From assembly GCF_004364325.1 (NCBI RefSeq), contig NZ_SOCP01000007.1, positions 1 to 64,000 on the forward strand: DNA of 64,000 nucleotides. Reading direction: 5' to 3'. The position numbers and the translations under genes were made by a program. This stretch comes from Actinophytocola oryzae. Its GTDB lineage: Bacteria > Actinomycetota > Actinomycetes > Mycobacteriales > Pseudonocardiaceae. The notes beneath the pieces were generated by a model. It was not told the origin of the DNA. It did not search any database and saw only the letters and a list, made by a program, of their open reading frames with translations. This document shows, in pieces, positions 9,258 through 16,666 of the stretch. Every line of letters starts with the position of its first letter. Within the stretch, counting starts at the first letter, position 1.

Positions 9258-9682
9258 CGGCGCGTCCCGGCGTCGTGGCGGACGGTCATGGTCGCGCGGA
9301 ACAGGGCCGTGTCCGCTGGTTCGCCGACGGGTTCGCCCGCCACCTCGAGCCAGGCGTGCGCCCGGAACGGCGCGGTGCGGATGCCGGTGCACCAGTCGGG
9401 CCACTGGCCGGACAGCCGGGTGAGCAACGCCGCGGCGACCGACCGCTGCAGGCAGCCCTGCCCTGCGCAGCGCGCGCTGACGCTGACGACGGCCTGCCGC
9501 GCGCGGAGTGCCCGCTCGGCGGTGGCGGGGCGGGCACCACGGCGGAGCACGGTGAGCATCAGCCGCAACCGGCGCGGCGGCAGCAGGATCAGCAGCCGCG
9601 CGAGCCCCACGGCCGCGCGTGCGGAGAGCGCGCGGCGCGGGCTCAGCCGGACGGTCTCCTCGGCGACGACCGGCATGGTCAT
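9254..9682 (-). CDS. Lasso peptide leader peptidase B2 (transglutaminase-like)
   Basis: 142-residue protease of the lasso B2 family, which removes the leader before macrolactam formation. The Cys-His pair of the transglutaminase-like fold is visible: Cys near residue 77 in GQGCLQRS and His near 109 in FRAHAWLEV. The N-terminal region is rich in Arg and Leu (RRLRLMLTVLRR), typical for B2. The RRE is encoded separately just upstream, so this is a split-B cluster as in most actinobacteria. The ATG overlaps the B1 stop by 4 nt. Confidence 0.93.
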   Translation of the reverse strand: MTMPVVAEETVRLSPRRALSARAAVGLARLLILLPPRRLRLMLTVLRRGARPATAERALRARQAVVSVSARCAGQGCLQRSVAAALLTRLSGQWPDWCTGIRTAPFRAHAWLEVAGEPVGEPADTALFRATMTVRHDAGTRR

Positions 9683-9939
9683 GCCGTCACCACCAGTCCG
9701 GCGGCACGCAGGCTGCCGAGCAGCGCCCGAACGTCGGTGCGGACGCGCTCGGACAGCTCCGGCCTGCCCGCCACGAGCCGCGCCGCGGCGTCCTCCGGCG
9801 GGTGCCCGTCCAGCAGCAGCCGCAGGGTGGCCGCACCGGTCCGGTTCAACTGCCAGTACTTCCCGTCGCGCTCGTTGAGCAGCACCATGCCGTCCTCGGT
9901 CTCGGTGGCCGTGACGTCGCGTGCGAGGGCGAGGGTCAT
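9679..9939 (-). CDS. Lasso leader-recognition protein B1 (PqqD-like RRE)
   Basis: 86-residue PqqD-like RiPP recognition element. The typical segment VLLNERDGKYWQLNRTGAATL corresponds to the beta strands and first helix that bind the leader. It hands the precursor to the B2 protease and the cyclase. The ATG overlaps the cyclase stop (ATGA) and its own stop overlaps the B2 start, so dosage of C, B1 and B2 is coupled. Confidence 0.93.
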   Translation of the reverse strand: MTLALARDVTATETEDGMVLLNERDGKYWQLNRTGAATLRLLLDGHPPEDAAARLVAGRPELSERVRTDVRALLGSLRAAGLVVTA

Positions 9940-11750
9940 GGTGTTCCTCCTGCCGCGAAAGCGGGTTCCGGCGTGGCGCTCGGCGAACGCAACCAGCGCT
10001 CGCAGGCCAGCGTGTTCTCCAGCGGTGAGACCGCCTGGGTGGTCGGGCCGAGGTTCAGGAGCGCGGTCCGGAGAGCATCCGCGTCGACGAGGCCGAGCTC
10101 GGCGAGCCTGAGGTCGTCGCACAGGGCGACGAGCTCGTCGCGGTTGTGGCGCAGCCCGTCGTAGATCTCGGCGCTGAACTCGCCCTTGGTGCGCCTGCCG
10201 AGCAGCTCGTCCGGCACGATCCCGCGCATGGCGGCCGCCAGCACCGGCTTGTACAGCCCGCGCCCGCCGCGTTCGGCGAGACGGACCGACAGCGCGGCCT
10301 CGATCACCGGATCGTCCATGAGGGGTGCCTCGAACCGGACGCCGGTGGCGCGCACCGCGGCGTTCAGCTCACGGAGTGCACCGCCGTTCAGCACGACGAA
10401 CTCGAGTGCCTGGTGGATGACCCGTTCCGGTGCCAGCGGCGCGGAATCGGCCGCGGCGACGATCGCGGCCCGCGCCGAGTCCCTGGCGGACGTTGTTACC
10501 CAGTGCGGCACTCGTGCACCACCGTGCCAGCCGAACGGGGCTTCGGAATAGTGCGCGGGCGGGTCGCCGAGCTGGTCCGCGCTCGCGCGCAGCGACCGCC
10601 CGAACGGCGTGTTGTCCGCCAGTGCCAGCAATGTCGACCGGAGCCCCCACCGGTTGACGTTGCGGGCCCGGCGGATGATCGGGATGCTGCGCAGTGGGTG
10701 GGCGCGCAAGCGTGAGTGCAGGTAGGCGGGCAGTGCGCCGAACAGCTCGTCGCCGCCGACGCCCAGCAGGTGCACGGCCGACCCCTCGGCCGCGACCGCC
10801 TTGGCCAGGTACTCCGTCCGGTCCCGGTTCGAGCTCCAGGTGAGGGGCCCTTCCGCGTCGTCGGTGTATTCGGCGTCCGGCCGGGCCGAGTACCGCCTCG
10901 GCCCGGCCGTCGGCGCCACGGACCGGTGCCGGGCGGACGGCAGTCTGCTCGTGGCGTACTCGGCCCAGCGCGTGTCGTCGTTCGCCTCGTCGAGCGGTTT
11001 CCAGTGGTGAGTGAGGAGGTTCATCCCCGTGTGGGCGGCGGCGAAGCACAGGCTGGTGGAGTCCATGCCGCCGGAGAGGTCGGCGCTGAGCAGCCGCTGG
11101 CCCCGGCCGCGGACCTCGACGGCGTCCAGCACCTCGGCACGCACCGCCTCGGCGGCGACGGCGGCGGGCACGTCGGGAGTGGGTGGCCGCCACCAGCGCA
11201 CGGTGCGGGCGCCGCCGTCGGCGGTGAGCTCGAGCCAGTGTCCGACCGGCACCGGCTCGATCCCGGCCCACACGGTCGAAAGGCACAGTGGCCACGGTGC
11301 GCGGGGGACGATCAGCCGCAGTGTCAGCGCTTCCTCGTCCAGCTTCGCACCGGTGAACACGGTCAGCAGACCGGGATCCGTCGCGGCCACCGTCGTGCTC
11401 GCGACGGTGGTGTGGAAGATCTGACACGCGGTCGAAAGGGTGCCCCGCAGTCGCGTCCGGCCGTCGAAGGAGACCGCCAGGTGCGCGGCGCCGCGCACGG
11501 TGGCCGCCACCGCGTCGAGTTCCTGTGGTGACGCCGCCCTGGCGAGCGCGCGTTCGGCGGCCCCGGCGTCGAGCCGCGCACGACCGAGCAGGACCAGCCG
11601 CCGGGTCCCCGCGTCCACGACCATGATGTCCTCGTCCGCCCATTCGCCGACGATCCACGGCCGCCCGGACGGGTGCGTGATGCTTCGGGTGCCTCGCTTC
11701 CCGGCCGGCGCGGCGCCGGCCGCCCCGTCGGGGAAGAACAGAATTCGCAT
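9936..11750 (-). CDS. Lasso cyclase C (asparagine synthetase homologue)
   Basis: 604 residues. The C-terminal ATP pyrophosphatase half has the P-loop SADLSGGMDSTSLCF, as in asparagine synthetase B. The N-terminal glutaminase-like half has lost the catalytic Cys2, as in lasso cyclases. The enzyme adenylates the Asp/Glu side chain of the core and closes the isopeptide ring onto Gly1. I chose the ATG at 11750 (MRILFFPDG, with GGAGAG just upstream). A GTG 51 nt earlier would put the start inside the hairpin after the precursor gene. Confidence 0.93.
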   Translation of the reverse strand: MRILFFPDGAAGAAPAGKRGTRSITHPSGRPWIVGEWADEDIMVVDAGTRRLVLLGRARLDAGAAERALARAASPQELDAVAATVRGAAHLAVSFDGRTRLRGTLSTACQIFHTTVASTTVAATDPGLLTVFTGAKLDEEALTLRLIVPRAPWPLCLSTVWAGIEPVPVGHWLELTADGGARTVRWWRPPTPDVPAAVAAEAVRAEVLDAVEVRGRGQRLLSADLSGGMDSTSLCFAAAHTGMNLLTHHWKPLDEANDDTRWAEYATSRLPSARHRSVAPTAGPRRYSARPDAEYTDDAEGPLTWSSNRDRTEYLAKAVAAEGSAVHLLGVGGDELFGALPAYLHSRLRAHPLRSIPIIRRARNVNRWGLRSTLLALADNTPFGRSLRASADQLGDPPAHYSEAPFGWHGGARVPHWVTTSARDSARAAIVAAADSAPLAPERVIHQALEFVVLNGGALRELNAAVRATGVRFEAPLMDDPVIEAALSVRLAERGGRGLYKPVLAAAMRGIVPDELLGRRTKGEFSAEIYDGLRHNRDELVALCDDLRLAELGLVDADALRTALLNLGPTTQAVSPLENTLACERWLRSPSATPEPAFAAGGTP

Positions 11751-11798
11751 CTCTCCAGCTTCCGACACGGCTTCGGAAATTCTTTCGGCGTGCCCGCC

Positions 11799-11830
11799 CA
11801 CGCGGGGCCACCGTGGTGGCGCCCCGCGTG
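11799..11830 (-). terminator. Hairpin between lasso precursor and cyclase genes
   Basis: CACGCGGGGC (11799-11808) pairs perfectly with GCCCCGCGTG (11821-11830), and an inner CACC/GGTG pair extends the stem. It lies 11 nt after the precursor stop and 48 nt before the cyclase start. Partial terminators at this place in RiPP operons let the short precursor mRNA outnumber the enzyme mRNA; that role is inferred. Confidence 0.7.
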
Positions 11831-11841
11831 AGCGTTCGCGA

Positions 11842-11970
11842 TCAGCCCCAGATAGGGGTGTTCGCGTTGAAGTTGTCGATGTTCCCGCCCCAGGGGAGGC
11901 CCAGGGTCAACTCGGCGAAGTCGCCGACCTCGACCAGTGCGGGAGCCTCGTAAACGTCGTCGTGCTTCAT
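11842..11970 (-). CDS. Lasso peptide precursor A (BI-32169-like core without cysteines)
   Basis: 42-residue precursor. The leader carries the actinobacterial lasso motif YxxPxLxxxGxF (YEAPALVEVGDF) and ends AELTL, with Thr at the penultimate position that B2 needs. The predicted core is GLPWGGNIDNFNANTPIWG, 19 residues: Gly1 plus Asp9 gives a 9-membered macrolactam with a 10-residue tail. I recall BI-32169, a class III lasso peptide and glucagon receptor antagonist, as GLPWGCPSDIPGWNTPWAC. The two share length, ring size, GLPWG, Asp9 and NTP at 14-16 (9 of 19 positions), but Cys6 and Cys19 are both Gly here. A GGGGAA site lies about 8 nt before the ATG. Monoisotopic mass of the cyclised core, summed from residues, is about 2023.95 Da. 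Confidence 0.93.
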   Translation of the reverse strand: MKHDDVYEAPALVEVGDFAELTLGLPWGGNIDNFNANTPIWG

Positions 11971-12193
11971 GCTTGTTCCCCATCTCGTTGTGAACCGGAG
12001 GTGTGCGCGCCCACCTCGTCGAACGATTCCAACGTAGACGGCCTCAAGTCCCGGGAATGCGGGATTCCGGTCCCGACCGTGTCCCGAACCGCCGCCGCCC
12101 GCTCGGCAGTTGACCCGATTGTCTTGACAGCCACGGGAGTGGCGTAAACGATCGGTGACCGAAAGGGCAGCGGAATCCGGGGGAGTAACGAAC
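11971..12193. promoter_or_regulatory. Divergent promoter region, lasso operon / Tat protein copy 2
   Basis: This 223-nt gap must hold the promoters of the leftward lasso operon and the rightward Tat gene. On the plus strand TTGACA (12124-12129) followed after 15 nt by TAAACG (12145-12150) is a plausible promoter for the Tat gene. A small inverted repeat GGAAT-N5-ATTCC lies at 12054-12068 and could be an operator. I see no clear promoter on the minus strand. Confidence 0.45.
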
Positions 12194-12961
12194 ATGTCGG
12201 AACTGAGTCGTCGGCGCGTGCTGAAATCAGGACTGGCCGCCACCGCGGCCGTCGGGGCGAGCGTCCTGTTGGCACCGGTCGCGCACGCGTCGGAATTTCC
12301 CGAGGTGCCGGGCATGCGCGGTGACCGCCGCGCCAACGAACTGTGGTACGCCTACGAGATGGAGTTCTCCTACGCGCCGTCGGCGGAGGTCGTGGCGGCC
12401 TACGGGGAACTGGACGCGGCCGCGCAGGGCTCGCCGCTGAGCCTGCTCGATCTCTACATCCAGACCCGCGAGCAGGGCACCTACCCGGAGTCCTATCTGG
12501 ACCGGATCCGCCGCGCGCGGCACGCGTTCGAGGTGTTCTCCGTGGTGCAGCTCGATCTGTTCGACCGGTACTACCCGCGCGACGAGCGGGCACTGGCGTG
12601 GAGCTTCGTCCACATGGGAAACGGTGTCCTCTACGACCCGAGAATGCCGCACCCCAACGAGATACACATGATGACGATGGACAACACCTCGGCCGACGGC
12701 AAGACGACGACGTCCTGGCACTTCTGGCACGCGGTGAACCGTGGGCTCACCCTGCTGGGCATCGACCGGGCGCGCTGGAACCGCCTCGACCGGCTCGTGG
12801 GGCTGGGCTGGGAGGTCCAGTCGACCACGAAGCCGGCCGTCGGCCAGGTCAACCCGCCGATCGCCTGCCACACCGCCGAGCGGTTGATCCGCCGCTGGGA
12901 GTGCCGCACGCCGGGCGAGATGGACCGCGCCTTCCAGTCGTTCCCTTACCCCGCACCGTGA
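12194..12961 (+). CDS. Tat-exported protein of unknown function, copy 2 (right flank of lasso operon)
   Basis: 255 residues, paralogue of 6589-7386. Twin-arginine signal LSRRRVLKSGLAATAA followed by a hydrophobic run and AHAS cleavage region. Conserved with copy 1: VPGM-GDR-ANELWY at the mature N terminus, FDRYYPRD, GNGVLYDPR, E-I-H-M-M, LGIDRARW, QS--KP, VNPP and FQSFPYP at the end. I recognise no catalytic motif. I chose the ATG at 12194 because GGGGGAG lies about 9 nt before it; an earlier in-frame start would add a Ser/Gly-rich tail before the Tat signal. It is divergent from the lasso precursor, so probably co-regulated with it. Confidence 0.8.
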   Translation: MSELSRRRVLKSGLAATAAVGASVLLAPVAHASEFPEVPGMRGDRRANELWYAYEMEFSYAPSAEVVAAYGELDAAAQGSPLSLLDLYIQTREQGTYPESYLDRIRRARHAFEVFSVVQLDLFDRYYPRDERALAWSFVHMGNGVLYDPRMPHPNEIHMMTMDNTSADGKTTTSWHFWHAVNRGLTLLGIDRARWNRLDRLVGLGWEVQSTTKPAVGQVNPPIACHTAERLIRRWECRTPGEMDRAFQSFPYPAP

Positions 12962-12971
12962 TCGCGGGGTG

Positions 12972-13733
12972 TCAGGCGTCGCGGGATCGGAGCACCAGGT
13001 AGCCGCCGAGCAGGGCGAGCACCGTCCACCCGACCAGCACCAAGAGTCCCTGCCCCGGTCCCAGCGCGTCCTCGTTCGGCAGCACCCGGAACATCCGCGT
13101 GCCCGCCTGGTCCGGGAGGAACCGGGCCACGGACTTCAGCGCCTCGATGTTGCCGAGGATCGGCGAGACGATGAAGAGCAGCGGGATGAGGAGCGCGAGG
13201 GAGAGCACCGAGCTCCGCAGCATCGTCGCGACGCCGAGGGAGAACGCGCAGATCAGCACCATGTAGGCGGCCGCGCCGAGGACCGACCGCAACGCACCGG
13301 GATCGGTGATCGCCACGTTGTGCCCGTCGCCCAGTGCCGCCTGACCGGCGAAGAACGCCGCGAACGCGGTCACGAGGGAGACCAGCAGGGCCGGTGCGAT
13401 AGTGGCGAGCAGCTTGGCGCCGTAGAGGACGCCGCGTCCCGGCACCGCGGCCAGCGACGAGAGGATCGACCCCGAGGTGTACTCGGCGCTCACCACCAGC
13501 ACACCGAACGCCAGCAGGATGATCTGTCCGAACGCGAGGCCCGCGAAGCCGTTGTAGACCGGGTCGAACGTGCTGATCTGCTCCGGGGTCATCCTGGCGA
13601 ACGCGCTCCGGTTGGCGTAGGAGATCCCGACGCTGATGCCCAGACTGACGACGAGGGTCATCGCGAGTGTCCACCGCGTCGACCGGACGGTCCTGATCTT
13701 GGTCCACTCGCTCAGCAGCACCGCCGTGTTCAT
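12972..13733 (-). CDS. ABC-2 type permease
   Basis: 253-residue membrane protein with six hydrophobic segments, starting MNTAVLLSEWTKIRTVRSTRW, a common N terminus for ABC-2 permeases next to NarL-type two-component systems. The conserved SAEYTSGSI stretch follows helix 2. It overlaps the ATPase gene by 4 nt. The pair exports a lipid, antibiotic or peptide; the substrate is unknown. Being next to the lasso locus and divergent from a sensor/regulator pair, it may provide a second line of lasso immunity (inference). Confidence 0.85.
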   Translation of the reverse strand: MNTAVLLSEWTKIRTVRSTRWTLAMTLVVSLGISVGISYANRSAFARMTPEQISTFDPVYNGFAGLAFGQIILLAFGVLVVSAEYTSGSILSSLAAVPGRGVLYGAKLLATIAPALLVSLVTAFAAFFAGQAALGDGHNVAITDPGALRSVLGAAAYMVLICAFSLGVATMLRSSVLSLALLIPLLFIVSPILGNIEALKSVARFLPDQAGTRMFRVLPNEDALGPGQGLLVLVGWTVLALLGGYLVLRSRDA

Positions 13734-14659
13734 CTCCGCCCCGCTTCCCGCGACTCGGCCCCACCGAGGAACTCGGCTGTGCCGGTGGTCAACCGCATGA
13801 ACGCCTCCTCGAGCGACGCCGACCGGGTGCTGAGCTCGTCCAGCGGCACCCCGTGGTCCGCGGCCAGCGCGCTGATGCTCCTGGCGTCCGCGCCGGTGGC
13901 GGACAGGGTGCCGTCGGCCGCCTGCTCGACGGCGATCCCGGAGTCGCGGAGCAGGTCCAGCAGCCGCCGAGGCTCCGGGGTGGCGATGCGGACGAAGCCC
14001 TGCGCGTTGCCCTCGGTGAACTCGGCCATCGTGGTGTCGGCGAGCAGCCTGCCGCCGCCGATGACCACGAGATGGTCCGCGGTCAGCGCCATCTCCGCCA
14101 TCAGGTGGCTGGAGACGAGCACGGTGCGGCCCTCCGAGGCGAACTGGCGCATGAGGTTGCGGATCCACCGGATGCCCTCCGGGTCGAGCCCGTTGACCGG
14201 TTCGTCGAAGAGCAGGATCGGCGGGTCCCCAAGCAGTGCCGCGGCGATGCCGAGCCGCTGGCCCATGCCGAGCGAGAACTCCCCGGCCCGCTTGCCTGCC
14301 ACGCTTTCCAGCCCGACGATGCCGAGCACCTCGGCCACCCGCCCCCTCGGGATCCGGTTGCTCTGGGCGAGGCAGAGCAGGTGGTCGTGTGCGCTGCGGC
14401 CGGGGTGCACGGACCTGGTCTCGAGCAGCGCGCCGACCTGACGCAGCGGATCGGTGAGATCGCGGTAGTGGCTGCCGTCGATGAGGACCTCGCCGCCGGT
14501 GGGCCGGGTCAGGCCGAGAACCATGCGCAGTGTGGTGGACTTGCCCGCGCCGTTCGGGCCGAGGAACCCTGTCACCTGCCCGGGAACCACCCCGAAGGTC
14601 AGCCCGTCGACGACGGTCGCCGCGCCGTAGCGTTTCGTCAGGCCTCTGAGTTCGATCAC
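13730..14659 (-). CDS. ABC transporter ATP-binding protein
   Basis: 309 residues with Walker A GPNGAGKST, signature FSLGMGQRLGIA (SLGM rather than SGG, usual in this subfamily) and Walker B ILLFDEPVNGLD. The C-terminal extension is typical of ABC-2 exporters of the BcrA/NatA kind. I chose the GTG at 14659 (VIELRGLTKRYG), where homology begins; in-frame codons further up do not look coding. Coupled to the permease by ATGA. Confidence 0.87.
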   Translation of the reverse strand: MIELRGLTKRYGAATVVDGLTFGVVPGQVTGFLGPNGAGKSTTLRMVLGLTRPTGGEVLIDGSHYRDLTDPLRQVGALLETRSVHPGRSAHDHLLCLAQSNRIPRGRVAEVLGIVGLESVAGKRAGEFSLGMGQRLGIAAALLGDPPILLFDEPVNGLDPEGIRWIRNLMRQFASEGRTVLVSSHLMAEMALTADHLVVIGGGRLLADTTMAEFTEGNAQGFVRIATPEPRRLLDLLRDSGIAVEQAADGTLSATGADARSISALAADHGVPLDELSTRSASLEEAFMRLTTGTAEFLGGAESREAGRR

Positions 14660-14716
14660 CTGGCAACGATCCCGCGAACGGAGGGCCCGGCACATCGGAG
14701 GAGGAACCGAACTCCG

Positions 14717-14738
14717 GACTACGCCCAAAGTCGTAGAC
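14717..14738. promoter_or_regulatory. Candidate operator between ABC exporter and sensor kinase
   Basis: The 142-nt divergent gap contains the imperfect inverted repeat GACTACG (14717-14723) / CGTAGAC (14732-14738), 6 of 7 pairs matching. NarL-type regulators bind such short inverted repeats, so the neighbouring response regulator may act here. Evidence is positional only. Confidence 0.3.
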
Positions 14739-14801
14739 GGGGGCGTCAGGGTCGGCGCGGGGTCCGATGCCGTCGCCGCCGCACCACGCTACGTTTGGCC
14801 T

Positions 14802-15995
14802 GTGGCGCACTCCGACCTGCGGTCGTTCCTCACGAGGGAGCTGAGCCGCGAACGACTGGTCGCGCTCGACTGCCTGGTGGCCGCGCTCTACGCCGCGATC
14901 CTCATCGCGTACGCGGTGACCGACGCGGATGGACGGGTACCGGCGCTGCCCGTGTGGTCGCGGTGCCTGGTCGCGGCGGCCATCGCGCTGCCGGTCGCGG
15001 TTCGCAGGCTCTGGCCGGTGCCGGTCTTCGCGGTCGTGCTCGCCGTGTCGGTCGTGTCGATGGTGGCCAACGTGCTCGACGAGCCGGTCCTGGCCGCCGC
15101 CTACGCGCTGTACCCGGTCGCCCTCACCACGCCGCGCCGGACCTGGGTGCCGACCTCGGCGATCGCGGTGGTCAGCGCGTTCTGCCTGTTCGTCGGCACG
15201 CTGGCGCTGCCGCCGTCGCTCGTCTCCGGGAACGTGGGCATCGTCGTGTTCGGCGCGGCCGCGCTGGGTGGCGGCTGGACGATCGGCCGGGCGGTGGCCG
15301 AGCGCCGTGCGTACGCGGGCCGCCGCGCCGAAGGGCTGGCCACGCAGGCAGTGGCGGAGGAACGCCTGCGGATCGCCCGCGAGCTGCACGACATCGTCAC
15401 CCACGGCATGGGCCTGATCGCGGTGAAGGCCGCGGTCGCCAACCACGTGTTCACGGTCCGGCCGCAGGAGGCACACGACGCGCTGCGGGTCATCGAGGCC
15501 ACCAGCCGGATGTCGCTCGTCGAGATGCGGAACATGCTCGCGCTCCTGCGTTCGGAGCCAAGTGCGGACGAGCTGGGACCCGTCCCCGGCCTCGCGCGCC
15601 TGCCCGACCTGGTCGCGACGGCGGCCGGGTCCGGTGTCGAGGTCGAGTTGTCGGTGTGCGGTGAGGACCGGCTGCCGGAGGGCCTGGGAGTGTCGGTGTA
15701 CCGGATCGTCCAGGAAGCGCTGACCAACGTCGCGAAGCACGCCGGGCCCGCGCGGTGCCGGGTGTCGATCGAGACCACCGGTCCGCAGGTGCGGATCGAC
15801 GTGGTCGACGACGGCGCCGGGGCACGCGCACACGGTGGCGCGGCGGGGGAGCCCGGTGGTCACGGGCTGATCGGGATGCGTGAACGGGTCGCCATGTTCG
15901 GCGGGACGCTCGTCACGGGGCCCCGGCCGGACGGCGGGTTCGCCGTGTCGGCGTGCCTGCCGTACCAGCCGGTGGAGGTGGGCGGGGCGTCATGA
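14802..15995 (+). CDS. Two-component sensor histidine kinase (NarL partner type)
   Basis: 397 residues. Four to six N-terminal membrane segments (about residues 25-170) are followed by a HisKA_3 dimerisation domain with the phosphorylated His in RIARELHDIVTHG. A HATPase domain follows, with the N-box EALTNVAKHA and G-box DDGAG and GHGLIGMRERV. There is little extracellular sequence, so it probably senses a membrane event or a small hydrophobic signal. The response regulator gene overlaps its stop by 4 nt. It is divergent from the ABC-2 exporter it most likely controls. Confidence 0.92.
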   Translation: MAHSDLRSFLTRELSRERLVALDCLVAALYAAILIAYAVTDADGRVPALPVWSRCLVAAAIALPVAVRRLWPVPVFAVVLAVSVVSMVANVLDEPVLAAAYALYPVALTTPRRTWVPTSAIAVVSAFCLFVGTLALPPSLVSGNVGIVVFGAAALGGGWTIGRAVAERRAYAGRRAEGLATQAVAEERLRIARELHDIVTHGMGLIAVKAAVANHVFTVRPQEAHDALRVIEATSRMSLVEMRNMLALLRSEPSADELGPVPGLARLPDLVATAAGSGVEVELSVCGEDRLPEGLGVSVYRIVQEALTNVAKHAGPARCRVSIETTGPQVRIDVVDDGAGARAHGGAAGEPGGHGLIGMRERVAMFGGTLVTGPRPDGGFAVSACLPYQPVEVGGAS

Positions 15996-16666
15996 GCGAC
16001 CCGATCCGCGTACTGGTCGTCGACGACCAGGCGCTGCTGCGCGGGAGTTTCCGGGTGCTGGTGGACACCGCGCCGGGGCTCACCGTCGTCGGCGAGGCGG
16101 GCGACGGTGCCGAGGCGGTCGCGGCGGCCGAACGCCACCGGCCCGACGTGGTGCTCATGGACGTGCGCATGCCCGGGATCGACGGCATCGAGGCCACCAG
16201 GCGGATCTGCGCCGCGCCGGGTGGGGGCGGCACCCGGATCCTGATGCTCACCATGTTCGACATGGACTCCTACGTCTACGCGGCGCTGCGCGCGGGAGCC
16301 AGCGGGTTCCTGCTCAAGGACACCCCGCCGCAGGACCTGCTGGCCGCGATCCGCGTCGTCGCCGGTGGCGACGGCCTCCTGTCGCCGTCGGTCACCAGGA
16401 GGCTCATCGCGGAGTTCGCCAGGCGGCCCGCGGTGTCCCGGCCCGTGAGCCGCGAGCTCGACGGCGTGACCGCGCGTGAACGCGAGGTGCTCACGCTCAT
16501 CGGCAGGGGCCTGTCCAACGTCGAGATCAACGAGCAGCTCGGGATCAGCCCGGCCACGGTCCGCACGCACGTCGGGCACCTGCGCGAGAAGCTGCGTGCG
16601 CGGGACCGGGCCCAGCTGGTGATCGCCGCCTACGAGAGCGGCCTCGTCGCCATCTCCTCCGAGTGA
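15992..16666 (+). CDS. Response regulator, NarL/LuxR family
   Basis: 224 residues. The receiver has the acidic pair in VVDDQA, phosphoacceptor Asp in VVLMDVRMPG, and the conserved Lys in FLLKDT. A LuxR-type helix-turn-helix covers roughly residues 155-215 (LTAREREVLTLIGRGLSNVEI). It is the cognate partner of the coupled kinase and probably regulates the divergent ABC exporter. All phosphorylation residues are intact, unlike in the next gene. Confidence 0.93.
   Translation: MSDPIRVLVVDDQALLRGSFRVLVDTAPGLTVVGEAGDGAEAVAAAERHRPDVVLMDVRMPGIDGIEATRRICAAPGGGGTRILMLTMFDMDSYVYAALRAGASGFLLKDTPPQDLLAAIRVVAGGDGLLSPSVTRRLIAEFARRPAVSRPVSRELDGVTAREREVLTLIGRGLSNVEINEQLGISPATVRTHVGHLREKLRARDRAQLVIAAYESGLVAISSE

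Noticed and set aside
11750..11801. GTG at 11801 as start of the lasso cyclase
   Set aside because: It would overlap the hairpin after the precursor and adds 17 residues without family similarity. The ATG at 11750 starts the typical MRILFFPDG.
11842..11970. A disulfide-bridged (class I or III) lasso peptide
   Set aside because: The core contains no Cys at all, despite the BI-32169-like pattern.
12972..15863. Minus-strand open frame of 963 codons covering the ABC permease and the sensor kinase region
   Set aside because: Only the first-transcribed-last 253 codons (12972-13733) look like protein. The rest is antisense to the clear kinase and ATPase genes and is rich in Arg, Gly, Pro and His, as GC-rich shadows are.
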